Assembly: GCA_023101725.1 (NCBI GenBank) | Contig: JALJCO010003022.1 | Location: 1 to 64,000, forward strand | Direction of reading: 5' to 3' | Length of the DNA stretch: 64,000 nucleotides | DNA from: Atherinomorus stipes | Taxonomy: Eukaryota; Chordata; Actinopteri; Atheriniformes; Atherinidae | Shown: positions 44,386 to 55,335 of the stretch, piece by piece | Position numbering within the stretch: the first letter of the stretch is position 1 | Layout: each line of letters begins with the position of its first letter | Program-made: the position numbers and the translations under genes | The notes under the pieces: generated by a model | What the model was told of the DNA's origin: nothing | The model's input: only the letters and a program-made list of their open reading frames with translations | The model's database searches: none

Positions 44386-46498
44386 TAGGGATGTAACGAT
44401 ATCCACATCTCACGGTACGATATTATCTCCATATGAACCTCACGGTACAATATTTATCTCGATATTGGGGTGAGGCTAACCATAACAATAATGATGGCAT
44501 AAAATGCTTTGATGAGTCATTGTTACAATATTTATTGTCAAATTCAAGGTTATGACATTTTGACCTGCTTGAAAAACCTTTGCTGAAGCTGAAATTCAAG
44601 TAAAAATCCAACATATAAATAATTGAGAAGACAGCTCACGTACTATATCAAATAAACTCAACCAGCATTAAAACAGCCTATTTACTAAGTAAAAAGACTC
44701 AGGCACAAAGAAACTGCCTCGTCTTTAGTAGTCAATAAATCTAAAATAAATGAGTCTGCGTGTCTGTCAGTGGTCAGTCATATGTCTGAACTTCTACAGG
44801 CTCCTTGCGACATGATTGGGGCGCCGTGATGTTGACAATCAGCTGATCAGATGCTCTTCTGCACCCTCTGCTGCAGGTTAAACGGAGAGTTTTAATGAAC
44901 AGCTGATGGAGGTGGTGAAAAAATGCAAAAATGTGTACAACACGCAACATCACCGCATCCCCCCCCCCCCGGACCAAGTTCTCCACGGCGTTGCGGCTGA
45001 AGCTTCTCACGGAGGAATAACCGGACCAAAAGAAACTTTCTTGTGGTCTCTGCGGCCTCCAGAACAGGAACAAAGTTCTCGCTTCTCGTGGAGTAACAGC
45101 TGTTTCCATCCTCGTGTATATCCATGCTGTATTTGTTTTTCCTGTGCGTGGGGGCTACGTGTGCTCCCATTGGCTCAAAAGAGCGCACTGTCAGCAAAGG
45201 ATCATGGTCTGTGTAGTTTAGTATGTTACGCTACGCATAGAGCGCACTGAAAAAGCATGTCTCAAGAGATACGCTGTTTAATACCGTGAATTGACCATGA
45301 CAATTTCACAGCAGTTTACCTACCTTGATATTGTAATATTGACAATAGGGGATTATCACGCTTACCGGAAGTTCCCGGATTTTGGGCACTTCCTCTTCCG
45401 GGCCATGTTAACGACAGCCGTTCCTGCTCTGTTATACTGTTTAAATCGGCTAAACTCCAAGCATACTTAAGTTTTCATTCTAGACTGAAGTGATACTAAG
45501 GAAGAAGTGGATCAAAGCGATCGATTCGCCGCGCTGAAGGGCCGAACTTTATAATAAAACACACGTTTGTTTGTCGCCGGTGGGTCACAACACCGGCACT
45601 TCACAGCATGCTAGCATTAGCCAGCTAGCGTTTACTGACGTGCTTAACATTGTGAGTCTTAAAACACACAAACATCTAAAAAATCGGTTCTGTACCCCCC
45701 CGTTTCCAGTGGAACAACTGGGGACTGCCAAGAAAGGAGACGCTTTCAGATGCTTGTGTGTTTTCAGCCGCACAAAGTTAGGCACGTTATCGAGCTGGCT
45801 AATGCTAACCTGCTAACACGACTGTGCAGACTGCCGGCCACAAACAAACGTGTGTCGTTTTATTATAAAGTTCGGTCCTTCACCGCGGCGAATCGGTCGT
45901 TTTGATCCACTTCTTCCTTAGCATCACTTCAGTCTGGAATAAAAAAAACTTGGCATTGGCGTTTATCCGATTAACAAAGTTTAACAGAGTAGTAGCTGGT
46001 GGACTACTGTTAGCAGGTTAGCATTTGCCAGCTTGATGACGTGCCTAACTTTGTGCGGCTGAAAACACACAAGCATCTGAAGGCGTCTCCTTTCTTGGCA
46101 GTCCCCAGTTGTTCCACTGGTAACTGGGAGGTACAGACACGATTCTTCAGATGTTTGTGTGTTTTAAGACACACACAGTTAAGCACGTCAGTAAACGCTG
46201 GCTAATGCTAGCATGCTGTGTAGTGCCGGTGTTGTGCCCCACCGGCGACAAACAAACGTGTGTTTTATTATAAAGTTCGGCCCTTCACCGCGGCGAATCG
46301 ATCGCTTTGATCCACTTCTTCCTTATCATCACTTCAGTCTGGAATCCGTGAAAATTTCAGTAGGGTTGGCGTTTATTCACGTTATCTACGAAGTAAAGCA
46401 GGGACAATGAACTGAGCCGGAAGTGGGCCCTCTAAGTGTTTCAAACCGGAAGTTCGGAACACGGAAGCGTGATAATCCCCTATATCGTTACATCCCTA
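44386..46498. mobile_element. Non-autonomous hAT element nested in Harbinger
   Basis: Both termini read TAGGGATGTAACGATAT. The flanks are TTTGCGCG on both sides (44378-44385 and 46499-46506), an exact 8-bp duplication. Subterminal TATC/GATA words are typical. No transposase is present. It contains a complete foldback element at 45348-46480. Confidence 0.95.
45348..46480. mobile_element. Foldback element with long inverted arms, nested in hAT
   Basis: Ends are GGGGATTATCACGCTTACCG and, inverted, GGGGATTATCACGCTTCCGT. TA precedes and follows it, so the duplication is probably TA. Arms of about 350 bp (45479-45832 and about 45990-46346) are inverted copies. A third partial copy of the arm (45838-45945) sits in the centre in the same orientation as the right arm. 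No coding capacity is apparent; short frames in the arms are mirrored in both. Confidence 0.85.
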
Positions 46499-46824
46499 TT
46501 TGCGCGGTCCATTAAAGTCTGCTGATATGCAGTCCAGATCAGCACCAACATAAAAATGAGCAGACGATGCTCCATGATGTACTGTATGGTAAAAAAAAAA
46601 AAAAAGAGGGATTTGTGGTCTACCCGCCTGAACTGTATAAGCAATCAACGAACAGCATTTGCTCTCACGTGACCATTTTTAGACCATTCAGTTTAGCGTT
46701 TGTGAACGTGAACCGGACCAACACAGAAATCGCAACATTGTATCATTTATGGCTTTGGTTGAATCAGAAAGCAGACCTTTTGGTGTGAACACGACCTAAC
46801 ATACGCATCCAAAGACAATACCCG

Positions 46825-47408
46825 GGTGGCTGCTGGGGGCATGGGTCGTGAGCCTTGCGGGCTTTCTCCTCCTTGCAGAGACGAGGTTGCATCTGCATGA
46901 CTGTATCACCACGGAGCACCTTTTATGATGTTGACTGTGACATTGCTTCATTGCGTGCTAGGTTGTCTTTCTCTCTTCCATTGCGATGACTAGGTTGTCC
47001 CTTCTCTACTTCCCATTGGATGACTAGGTTGTCCTCTTTGCGTAGTGCGTGTGTTTGTGTGTGTTTGTTGATTTTGTTTTCAACAGAGACCTTGGTTGTT
47101 TAGGGAGCGGTACAGATGTACCAGTGAACTGTGTAAGTGGATCCATGTTTTCTCCTCTTCCTCTTCCTTACCCTTTCTCTCTGTTTCACTTTCTATCATT
47201 CCTCTGTTCTTCATTTCTCCTTGTAGGCCAGAGTATGAAATGGAATGGGTAATGACAAAGTTTAAATAAGAAATAAAATGAATAAACATGTATAGTGGGC
47301 CTTATGTTATAAGCCGCTTGGTAAAGCAAAACTGTTAACAGAATAAAGAATAGTTTATTGTGCTGAGTGGACAGGACAAGTAAAAAAAAAAAAAAACAAA
47401 AAAAAAAA
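46825..47408 (+). mobile_element. 5'-truncated poly(A)-type LINE 3' end, copy 2
   Basis: Same family as 1171-2462, starting at the point equivalent to 1687 there. Bounded by CAAAGACAATACCCG on both sides (46810-46824 and 47409-47423), a 15-bp target duplication. Tail is poly(A) with a C. The body shows many small deletions relative to copy 1. Confidence 0.9.
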
Positions 47409-47511
47409 CAAAGACAATACCCGCCATCACAAGTCCTGCTCTTGATGCCCATTATAGATGCAACTGTCCTGCCAGGTTTCATTCACTAGCAGGGAGATCC
47501 ACACTGCAAAA

Positions 47512-48746
47512 ACTCAAATCTTAGCAATTATATTTTTCTAATTTCTACTCATCACACTCAAAATAAGACAAAATTACTTAAAAAGAAACATTTCAGTGAG
47601 ATATAGGAACTTGTTTCAATGCAATGCATCTTATTTTAAGAATTTTGAATAAAAAAATTTTAAATTTCCTGGATTTTTTTGTGTTGCAATAAAATGTATG
47701 GTAAAAAAAGTAAAAAAAAAAAGATATATAAGGGGAGGGGAGTTTTTGGGAGGTTTTTATAAGAATTTAAAAAAAATGTTTAAAAAACAACACAATTTTA
47801 TTCATATTTATTATTTTTTATTTATAATATTTATCTAAATTTAAAAAAGTTTTTTTAAATTTAATTTTTTCTTAAAATATATTGGTGCTTGTTATAGTAG
47901 GTAATATCTTAATTATTTTTCATCTTATGGGTGTAGATTATAAAAAAAAATATAAAAAAAAAATTTTATAAAAAAAAAATTATAAAAAAAAAAATATTTT
48001 TTGTTGGGTTTTTTTCGGGGGTTAGTTTGGGAATTTTTTTTTTTATTTATTTTGCTTCTCTTCTGTGATTTTCTTTATTTTGAAAAATAAATAAAAGGGT
48101 GTTTTATCTGATTTTCATTTTCCTCTAAAAATTTAAATTAAAAAAAAGTTTTTATAATGGGTATAATATTGAACATTATTTGGGTTTAGTATGAATAATT
48201 ATAAAAAATTTAAAGAGGGGGTTTCTTGTCATTATTAGGCACATAATTACCTTTTATGGCACAACCAAATAACTGTGTTACCTTCAGTAGTTTTGAAAAT
48301 ACAGTATACATAAAAAAAACCAAAGAAATGTGACATCACTCCATGTCTGTATCTGATGCCATAAAAATTCACTGCTGCCCCTTTAAGATGCGTCCTGCTG
48401 TTTCCGACACGCCCACTCCACTCATAACAACACTCTCATGCTCTGATGGGGCGGGGCTTAGCAGGAAGGGGGAGGAGTTCATGGTATAGGAGGTGCTTCG
48501 CAGTAGCAGCCGTTCTGGCAGCCATGTTGTTTCCACAGGAGATTCAGTGATTTCACAAATATGCGTGAATGAGTCAAAATAACCCCCGGGACATGTGTTA
48601 TGAGGAGGGAATGACATGATAGCATAGTAAAAAAGCTCAGTCATTTTTGCATGTTGCGCCTCATCTTATCAAGAAAATTTTGATTGTTCCATTAGCAGAT
48701 TTTTTTTTTGCCTATTACAAGTAAAAAAAAAAAAAAAAAAAAAAAA

Positions 48747-48815
<69 letters not shown>

Positions 48816-49064
48816 TCTTTTACTTATTTTAAGAGTGGCCAAGATTATTTTTGCTAGTAATGAGCTAAAAAAAATTCTGCCAATGGCATAAGCAAAATAA
48901 TCTTGATAAGATTTCTTGAAATAAGATGAATTGCCTTAAAACAAGATCTTATATCTCACTGAAATGTTTCTCTTTCAGTAATTTTTTTCTTATTTTGAGT
49001 GTGATGAGATCATTTGACTAGATATTAGAAAAATATACTTGCTAAGATTTGAGTTTTTGCAGTG
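47512..49064. mobile_element. CACTA (EnSpm)-like element
   Basis: Termini CACTGCAAAAACTCAAATCT on both ends as inverted repeats, continuing through TAGCAA and ATATTTTTCTAAT and further inside with diverging similarity. CACTG starts are typical of animal EnSpm/CACTA repeats. Flanking CA may be part of the duplication. The interior has a noisy A/T-rich patch (47690-48240) and an (AT)n run, and no transposase. Confidence 0.65.
48750..48812. repeat. poly(A) followed by (AT)n microsatellite
   Basis: A-run (48723-48748) followed by about 30 TA units inside the CACTA-like element. Confidence 0.9.
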
Positions 49065-50130
49065 CAGAGGCAACCAGGAAGCAACTACACAAACACAGAC
49101 ATCCAACAGACGTCAACTGTAAGCCAGTAGAGTTGAGTGTTTAAGTTCTTCTCATACTGGCCACCAGTGACTCCACTGAGCAGAGATAAACTGCAGCGAG
49201 ACTCCTGCTAATTTCTATGTAGATGTCTGCGTTTCCCTGGGGAGCTCTATCTGCTGCAGTCAACATGTCTTTAACTTTTTGAAGCTCCCAAATGTCCTCT
49301 GTTTGCTCTGTCTCCCTGGACAGTTGACCATAACACACACACACACAAAAAAAAGAAAATCATGGAATCATATGGAGGATATGGAAAAAACTAAACTAGC
49401 TGAGCAGAGTATTTTGCAAAGTCTGAAAGTGACTCTGGGGAGCAGCGAGCTGTGGGTGTTATTTCAGAGGTGCTGTGCTGATGTAACCTCTGACATTATT
49501 AGTATTGATTAGCATCACCTCAGGCTGCTGTGTACTTCATGAACAATAGCTGCAGGGTGTTGGGGAGACCCACATTTTAGCCTTTCTGGTGGCGGCTGCA
49601 GTGATTCTGGTGACTCCCTGGCAGGTATGCTGAAAGACGCACCCCCAGGGCCCAGTTTGGCCAGCGTTAGCAGCGACCTTGAAACACAGCAAGCAACAAT
49701 AAACCATAAATCAACACAGAATGAGAGTGTGGGGTGGTGTGGAGGGCACATGGTGGGAAAAGCAGAGGAAGACAGGGAGGAGGGGGGCAGAGGGGACCCA
49801 GCGACACCTGTCATTCCCGGATTGGTTTATGGACATCAGCGGCTGGCTGGGTCACAGCGCGGCACCAGTGTTTGGTGGACTCAGCAGAACGGGAGATCAC
49901 GCACCAGGAGATGACCTTCAGGATCTGGAGAAGAGGCTGAGAAGAGTGTAAGGGAGGTGCCGCGAGGTGAGGTGGAAGAAGGAGCATCACTTTACCACAG
50001 GCCTATTTCCTCATGTGATGTTTATATACAGGTAAATAAAGAGCTGTTTTTGCCAGAGTGTAGTAATATTCCACTGGTCCATGGTAAAATCTCAGTCCTG
50101 ATCACATAAGCTTCACATGGGAAATACATG
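49065..50130. other. unassigned, no repeat partner in window
   Basis: Balanced composition with several short frames (for example 49279-49512 and 49627-49951) but no domain. It is one of the few kilobase-sized stretches without a transposon signature and is therefore a candidate for unique host DNA. Confidence 0.35.
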
Positions 50131-50216
50131 TTAAAGGAATAGTACACCCACAGAATGATGTAACTTTATTTTCCACTTCCCCTCATGGTGATCAAGACTC
50201 TGGAGCACTTTTTTAA

Positions 50217-51116
50217 AGGTGCCATGACATCAAATTTCACTTTTCTGGGGTTTTGGGTGTATAATATGATCTGTTGTGCACTGATGAGGCCATGTGAATG
50301 TCCAGAGTGAGAATCAAAGTTCCTGTTTATGGTCTGTCAGCTTTGTCTCTCTGCTCAGAAACAGTTGAATCAGACAGCAGCTTATTATTCTACGTAGTTC
50401 CATCATTCTACGTAGTTCTATCATTCTACGTAGTTCCATCATTCTACGTAGTTCTATCATTCTACGTAATTCTATCATTCTACGTAGTTCTATCATTCTA
50501 CGTAGTTCTATCATTCTACTTAATTTAATTGCTCCAAAAAGAGCACACTATCAAGTAAACAGCGCCCCCCCCCCCTCTCCTAACGGTTTATGCACCGTCC
50601 GCTCCCCCCCCTCCCCTCCCTGTCTGATTCAGCTTCGTGTATGGAGCTAGTAGTAACTTCTGTGCAGTCAGGTCCGGATTTTCAAACAAATGGATTTAAA
50701 AGAAAACTTCTGCAGCAACACTGAGGGAGGCGACCACAACCTTGTCATTACCTGTAAGTTTATTTATTTTCTAAATGCTGTCTTGTCTGACAAACGTAGC
50801 TCACACTGTTTGAACTGCCGATGTTGCTAGCAGTTAGCCTTTAGCAAACTCCGACCGCAGCTTGACCTAGATTCTCCAAATAAGGTCATAGCCAAATAAG
50901 GTGTAGCCAATCAAAATGAAGTCAACGTGGTCTCCGGGTAAAGCTCCATATCATCACCGGACCCAACTGTATTACTGAGGAAGTGAGGTCTGGTGTTTCA
51001 AAACAATACTCCGCTGTAAAAAATGCCGTTTTTTTCTTTGGAGTATTTACATATAAAGTAATGCCAACAACATAAACTAGTTTTTAACTGTTATGTCATC
51101 ACTCCTTTAATATCTC
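50217..51116. mobile_element. TTAA MITE, family D, nested in family C
   Basis: Exactly 900 bp between TTAA sites (50213-50216 and 51117-51120). Ends AGGTGCCATGACATC and, inverted, AGGAGTGATGACATA. The other copy of MITE C shows the empty site at 17090-17105 with a single TTAA. It contains an 18-bp tandem array. Confidence 0.9.
50387..50527. repeat. 18-bp minisatellite, about eight units
   Basis: Units of the form ATTCTACGTAGTTCCATC, with T/C alternation at one position and a degenerate last unit. TACGTA is self-complementary. The repeated frames on either strand are trivial consequences. Confidence 0.9.
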
Positions 51117-51751
51117 AAATGCAGCCGGTGATCAGGAAGGCTTCTCGTTTCCCCCAACTTTCATATAATGGAGTTCACCGGGGTCCGAGCCAAAAAGGTC
51201 CATAAAAGTCCACAAAAACTTGTCAATATTCCTCCATACTGCTCATCCAATATAATCCAAGTGTCCTGAGTGGGTAGCGTCCAGAATTTACTCGAAATAA
51301 CATTATTTAGTAGAAAATTAGAGCCTAAACAGTAGTACATCTTACTTTTACGAAGTGCGCATGTGCACGTTCACATAACTATAGAAGCCTTGGTGTTCAG
51401 AGCCTATTCTGCCGATAATGCAAGTGTAGTAGAAGAAGTTTGCCGTTTACATTGTGCTAAGAGCGACAGAGCTGCAGACAAACCAGGACAAACACAAGAG
51501 GGTCTCAGAGAGGTTGGATATTGATTTAAAACAAACAAAGAAAGATAAAGAGAACGCGCGATCTCGTCTGCTGCGGCTTCCATAATTTCGCGAACGCGCA
51601 TCGGCGTGCTTGCAGTAGATGCGACGTAGAACTGTTTAGGCTCTAAAAATATACAAAATGACATCATTTCATGTCATTTGTTTTCATTGATCACCATGAG
51701 GGGGAGTGGAAAATAAAGTTACATCATTCTGTGAGTGTACTATTCCTTTAA

Positions 51752-52300
51752 GTAGTGTACATCCGTGGTCATTTCATTAATATTTCTGTGTTCTCCATTA
51801 TTATTAAATGCATTCTGCATCGTTTCTGTTTAAAAAAACTTGTGGGATTTTTTTTAACCGGGGGATTTTAATAAAGGAGAGGGGGTTGGGGGGCAAGGGG
51901 GGTTTTCCGGGTCCTCCTATGAATTTCCGTGTGGGTGGCTGCCTCCCATCGGTGTAAGGAGGAAGCTCCGCGTCCGTTATTATTTCGCTACAGAAGGGAA
52001 TAGAGACGAAAAAGAAGGTTGGCCATGAGAGCAAAGAAGGGGGGTTATTTTCTTTGCGCAGTGGAGGGATAGTGTGCTGCATACTACTAGTGAGGAGTGG
52101 AGGGGGATTGCGCCCAAGGCAGAGAGGAAGGGCAGGGGGGGACGCTGAGTAGGTTATTTTAGGGGGGGGGGGAGGAGGGGTGGTCTCTGTGATCGATGGT
52201 GAGGAAGGGAGCGGGGGGGGGGAAGCAAGAATCAGAGGGGGGTAAGTAGGGGAGAAGGGAAAAGACCGCACCAACCCGAGACCAAGACATTACAGAGACC
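51752..52300. mobile_element. TTAA MITE, family E, copy 2, corrupted
   Basis: Starts AGTAGTGTACATCCGTGG directly at the TTAA that ends MITE C and follows the family to TTTCTGTTTAAAAAAAC. From 51840 the text is distorted (extra G runs, missing bases), yet GAATTTCCGT, GGCTGCCTCCCATC and GGAAGCTCCGC remain recognisable at the expected spacing. It fades out by about 52050. Confidence 0.65.
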
Positions 52301-52316
52301 AGGGAGTTCCGAGACC

Positions 52317-53104
52317 TATGGCTGGGTAATATGGACCAAACATCATATCACAATATAGTTATTTTAGATGACGATAGTCGATATATCCCAGTATTTTTAC
52401 CCTAATTGTCTGAAAGTTTCATTTCATATCAAACACCTGTTTTTTAGTATTGAAACATGTTTAGCGTAAAGGTATCGCTCCACTGCAGTGATGGAAGTGA
52501 CAAAACACTGGTTAGAAATGTTTGTTAGATCCAAGTAATTAAAGATAGTTGCTGGTTTTTATGATTTCTTTGTAAAAGTCTTGGGGAGGATTGTCTTCCA
52601 GACAGTTTAAATAGTAGGGGTGGGAAAAATATTGATACACGGAAAAGAGGTCCCCTGATTATTTAGTAAGGGTGGGAAAAATATCAATTAACTGAAATAC
52701 TGCAATATTTTCATATGCCGATACCACATCTATACTCAAAATTGATCTATTTTACTAACGAAATCTCGTAAGATATAGTTGCTCTGTTACAAAATCTTAG
52801 AATATTTTGTGAAATCTCATGAAATTTTGGAACAAAACAATAATATCTCGTGAGATTTCATTAGTAAAATAGATCGATACCCCTTTTTTAAACAAAGATA
52901 TGGTATCGGCATATGAAAATATTGCAATATTTCAATGTATTGATACTTTGTGGTCAGTAGAGGTGCAGCCGGGTCATTATGAAAAAAATAAAGTAAAAAA
53001 AATCTGCACAACTAATACTGCAATATAACGATCTGTGTAGATATCATATCTTTTTAATGTAAATATCATATCGCGATATTATATCAATAAATCGCACAGC
53101 CCTA
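52317..53104. mobile_element. hAT-type MITE with nested second MITE
   Basis: Ends TATGGCTGGGTAATATGG and, inverted, TAGGGCTGTGCGATTTATTG. Flanks CCGAGACC (52309-52316) and CTGAGACC (53105-53112) form an 8-bp duplication with one mismatch. The middle (about 52613-52960) is a copy of the ATCGATA hAT MITE also seen at 16659. Confidence 0.8.
52613..52960. mobile_element. hAT-type MITE with ATCGATA ends, copy 2
   Basis: Matches 16659-16930: shared words ACTGAAATA, GCAATATTTTCATATG, TTTTACTAACGAAATCTCG and its mirror CTCGTGAGATTTCATTAGT. The left end is partly duplicated (two GGGTGGGAAAAATAT copies 50 bp apart). Confidence 0.7.
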
Positions 53105-53124
53105 CTGAGACCAAGAAAAGACCA

Positions 53125-53650
53125 AAGCCGTGTCTCAAACCGCACACTTGCACAAGTGTACTAGAGTTCAGTGCACAGTCCACACTGTGTCCTTCGTCTG
53201 TAGTGCACACTATTGTCACCAAAGCCTGAACCAAACAGAGCACTGCACTTACCGGAAGTGACAGACTAGCATTGCCCGCTAACGAGAGCTAACTCTACTG
53301 AGCGGTACGCGGCCTAAACACACGACAGATATAACTGATTAGGGAGGAACAGCTTGGTAGCTACAATATAATGAGTAATTATGCTGAATAATTTCATAAA
53401 CGTTATTTAAATAGTACAATACCACCTCCGATGCAGCAGGGGGCGCCCCGCTTCGTTCACCACCATTGTTCAGCTCTGAAACAGTTGAAATTCCCGCTTC
53501 GTATTTAGAAGATGGCGCTGTAAGTAGCCTGTCATTTTTGCCGTTATTAGGCATCGCCGGGTACTTTAGGCTCTAAATTTTGGCTTAAATGAAGCAGACA
53601 CACTCAAAAGAGGTTTGAAGTGCTCAAGTGCATGGTTTGAGACACGGCCA
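53125..53650. mobile_element. MITE with GTGTCTCAAACC ends
   Basis: Left GCCGTGTCTCAAACCGCAC and right, inverted, GCCGTGTCTCAAACCATGC are inverted termini. The interior has G/T-rich CACACT words. hAT-like by appearance, but I could not read a clean duplication. Confidence 0.6.
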
Positions 53651-53689
53651 TGACTTTTAGAGACCAAGACGAGACCACAAATATAAATA

Positions 53690-54300
53690 CTTTGATGATG
53701 AATAAAAAAATACTGATGTAGTGTTGCTGTTTTGTGTTTCTATTACCATTCACTTACTTGGAAGGGAGTCATCACTGGAACTGCATTTTCTTGTTAAAAC
53801 ATGGATATTATTCGTGTTGAACCTCATATGAAATTTGCCTAAAAAACTTGAGTTAGAAAGCGGCTTAACTTTCATTTAGACTCTTTGTTCAAACCAAAAT
53901 GGCCCCAACAGTCTGCAGCAGGTTCTGCTCCGTGTCGTCTTCACCACCTACATAAGGAGCAACTTTCACTAGTCTGGATTAAACAGGAAAGACGACATCA
54001 TCACTACGTTTGGAAAGGAGCTGTGTCCAGCTGTTATGGAGTCAACTGCATTGCTGTCGGTGAGTCTCGCTGCTTGTGGAGCGTTCTGTTTTTTGTGGAT
54101 GACATTGTGGTGGACAGTACACAGACTAGCTAACTGCTAACAACCTTACGGTATAAACTCAAACGCCATCTGATTTCGACCCCGTACTCCGTTTAAATTC
54201 CGGGATGCGTGTTATGAGCGTGAATGTCTGTAAACGGCTCCACCATCAGTTTCTTCTTTATTTAGTGTGTGAGAGAGGACTGCTGTCACACACAGCTACA
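53690..54300. repeat. repeat family G, copy 1 (empty MITE E site)
   Basis: Matches 60360-60521 plus 61132-61570 over its whole length: shared words GTTGCTGTTTTGTGTTTC, AAACATGGATATTATTCGTG, CAACTTTCACTAGTCTGGAT and AAACTCAAACGCCATCTG. In this copy AAAAACTTGAGTTAGAAAGC is continuous, whereas copy 2 has MITE E inserted there. The parent element type is unknown. Confidence 0.8.
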
Positions 54301-54594
54301 GTGTTAGATGAGCCGTGAACTGATAATGACTGGTCGCGGGGTACGGTTTGTAGTCCGCCCAACTACAACCTGGATTTTGCACGGGTGGAATTGTTGGTGA
54401 ATGGTGAAAGACTAAATAAATAGTGCCTACGGATGCGGGATGAAAAGTTCCGCCTGCAGAAGTGTGCTGTGCACAGTGCCTGAAAATTGCCGGAATAGGT
54501 CATCACGCACGGTGTAAACTTGGTGTGTGGAAATGTCCTTGTTTGGGCGTATTTATGCTCTGAAATCGTTTCCCTGGGACAAGGTGTTTGTGGA

Positions 54595-55110
54595 TTGAAT
54601 TGAGAAAGGCTGGTAAGTTGCTGGTAAGGGTGGTGTTGCTGGTAAGTTGTGGTAAGTTGCTGGAAGTTGCTGGTGGTGAGGTGGTAGGGTGGTAAGTTGC
54701 TGGTAAGGGTGGTAAGGGTGGTAAGTTGCTGGTAAGTGGTGGTAAGTGTGGTAAGGGTGGTGAGTTGCTGGTAAGTGGTGGTAAGTTTGGTAAGGGTGGT
54801 AAGTGTGGTAAGGGTGGTGAGTTGCTGGTAAGTGGTGGTAGTTGCTGGTAGTTGTGATAAGTGGTGGTGTGTGGTAAGTGGTGGTAAGTGGTGGTAGGGT
54901 GGTAAGTTGTGGTAAGTTGCTGTAAGTTGTGGTGGGTGGTAAGTTGTGGTAGTGGTGGTAAGTGGTGGTAAGTTGCTGGTAAGTGGTGGTAAGTTGCTGG
55001 TAAGTGGCTGGTAAGTGGTGGTAAGTTGTGGTAGGGCTGGTAAGTGTGGTAAGTGGTGGTAAGGGTGGAAAGTTGCTGGTAAGTTGCTGGTAAGTGGTGG
55101 TAAGTGGTGG
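54595..55110. repeat. GGTAAGT-rich minisatellite
   Basis: About 500 bp of GGTAAGTTGCT, GGTAAGTGGT and GGTAAGGGT units, irregularly mixed with periods near 10-13 bp. The - strand frame (54553-55188) is a Tyr/His/Pro/Thr repeat with no protein-like character. Confidence 0.9.
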
Positions 55111-55216
55111 AGGTGAAAGGGAATTTTCGCGTTTGAACTGCAGAAGTTTCAGAGGGTTTCTGAACACAGTCACTCCTGCGTTACACATGGTAACTGTTTA
55201 CATGCATTCGGTTTTC

Positions 55217-55254
55217 CACACACACACACACCCACACACCCACACACACACACG

Positions 55255-55333
<79 letters not shown>
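55217..55333. repeat. (CA)n microsatellite
   Basis: Long CA run with a few interruptions near its start (CCCACACACCCA, ACGCC). Confidence 0.95.

Positions 55334-55335
<2 letters not shown>

Larger units (their letters stand above)
42060..46796 (-). mobile_element. PIF/Harbinger element, right end with nested insertions
   Basis: Ends at 46796 with the inverted terminus GGTCGTGTTCACACCAAAAG and TAA beyond. On the - strand it contains, after the terminus, 46505-46770, a hAT insertion (44386-46498), transposase exons, a LINE insertion (42901-43731) and the transposase 3' end. With the left half at 14.3 kb it would make a complete two-gene Harbinger element. Confidence 0.75.
50135..51747. mobile_element. 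TTAA MITE, family C, copy 2 (complete ends)
   Basis: Ends AGGAATAGTACACCCACAG and, inverted, AGGAATAGTACACTCACAG, followed inside by AATGATGTAACTTTATTTTC on both sides, with TTAA at 50131-50134 and 51748-51751. Interior matches 16335-17179 in reverse orientation. MITE D is inserted at 50217-51116. Confidence 0.9.

Noticed and set aside
44774..45250. Overlapping frames of about 100 codons on both strands inside the hAT element
   Set aside because: No hAT transposase motif such as a BED finger, RW block or dimerisation block; the element is non-autonomous.
50387..50527. Short regularly spaced repeats as a CRISPR-like array
   Set aside because: Units are adjacent without unique spacers, lie in a MITE and the genome is a vertebrate.
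54553..55188. 211-codon Tyr/Pro/Thr/His repeat protein on the - strand
   Set aside because: Pure translation of the GGTAAGT minisatellite; no start context or non-repetitive domain.
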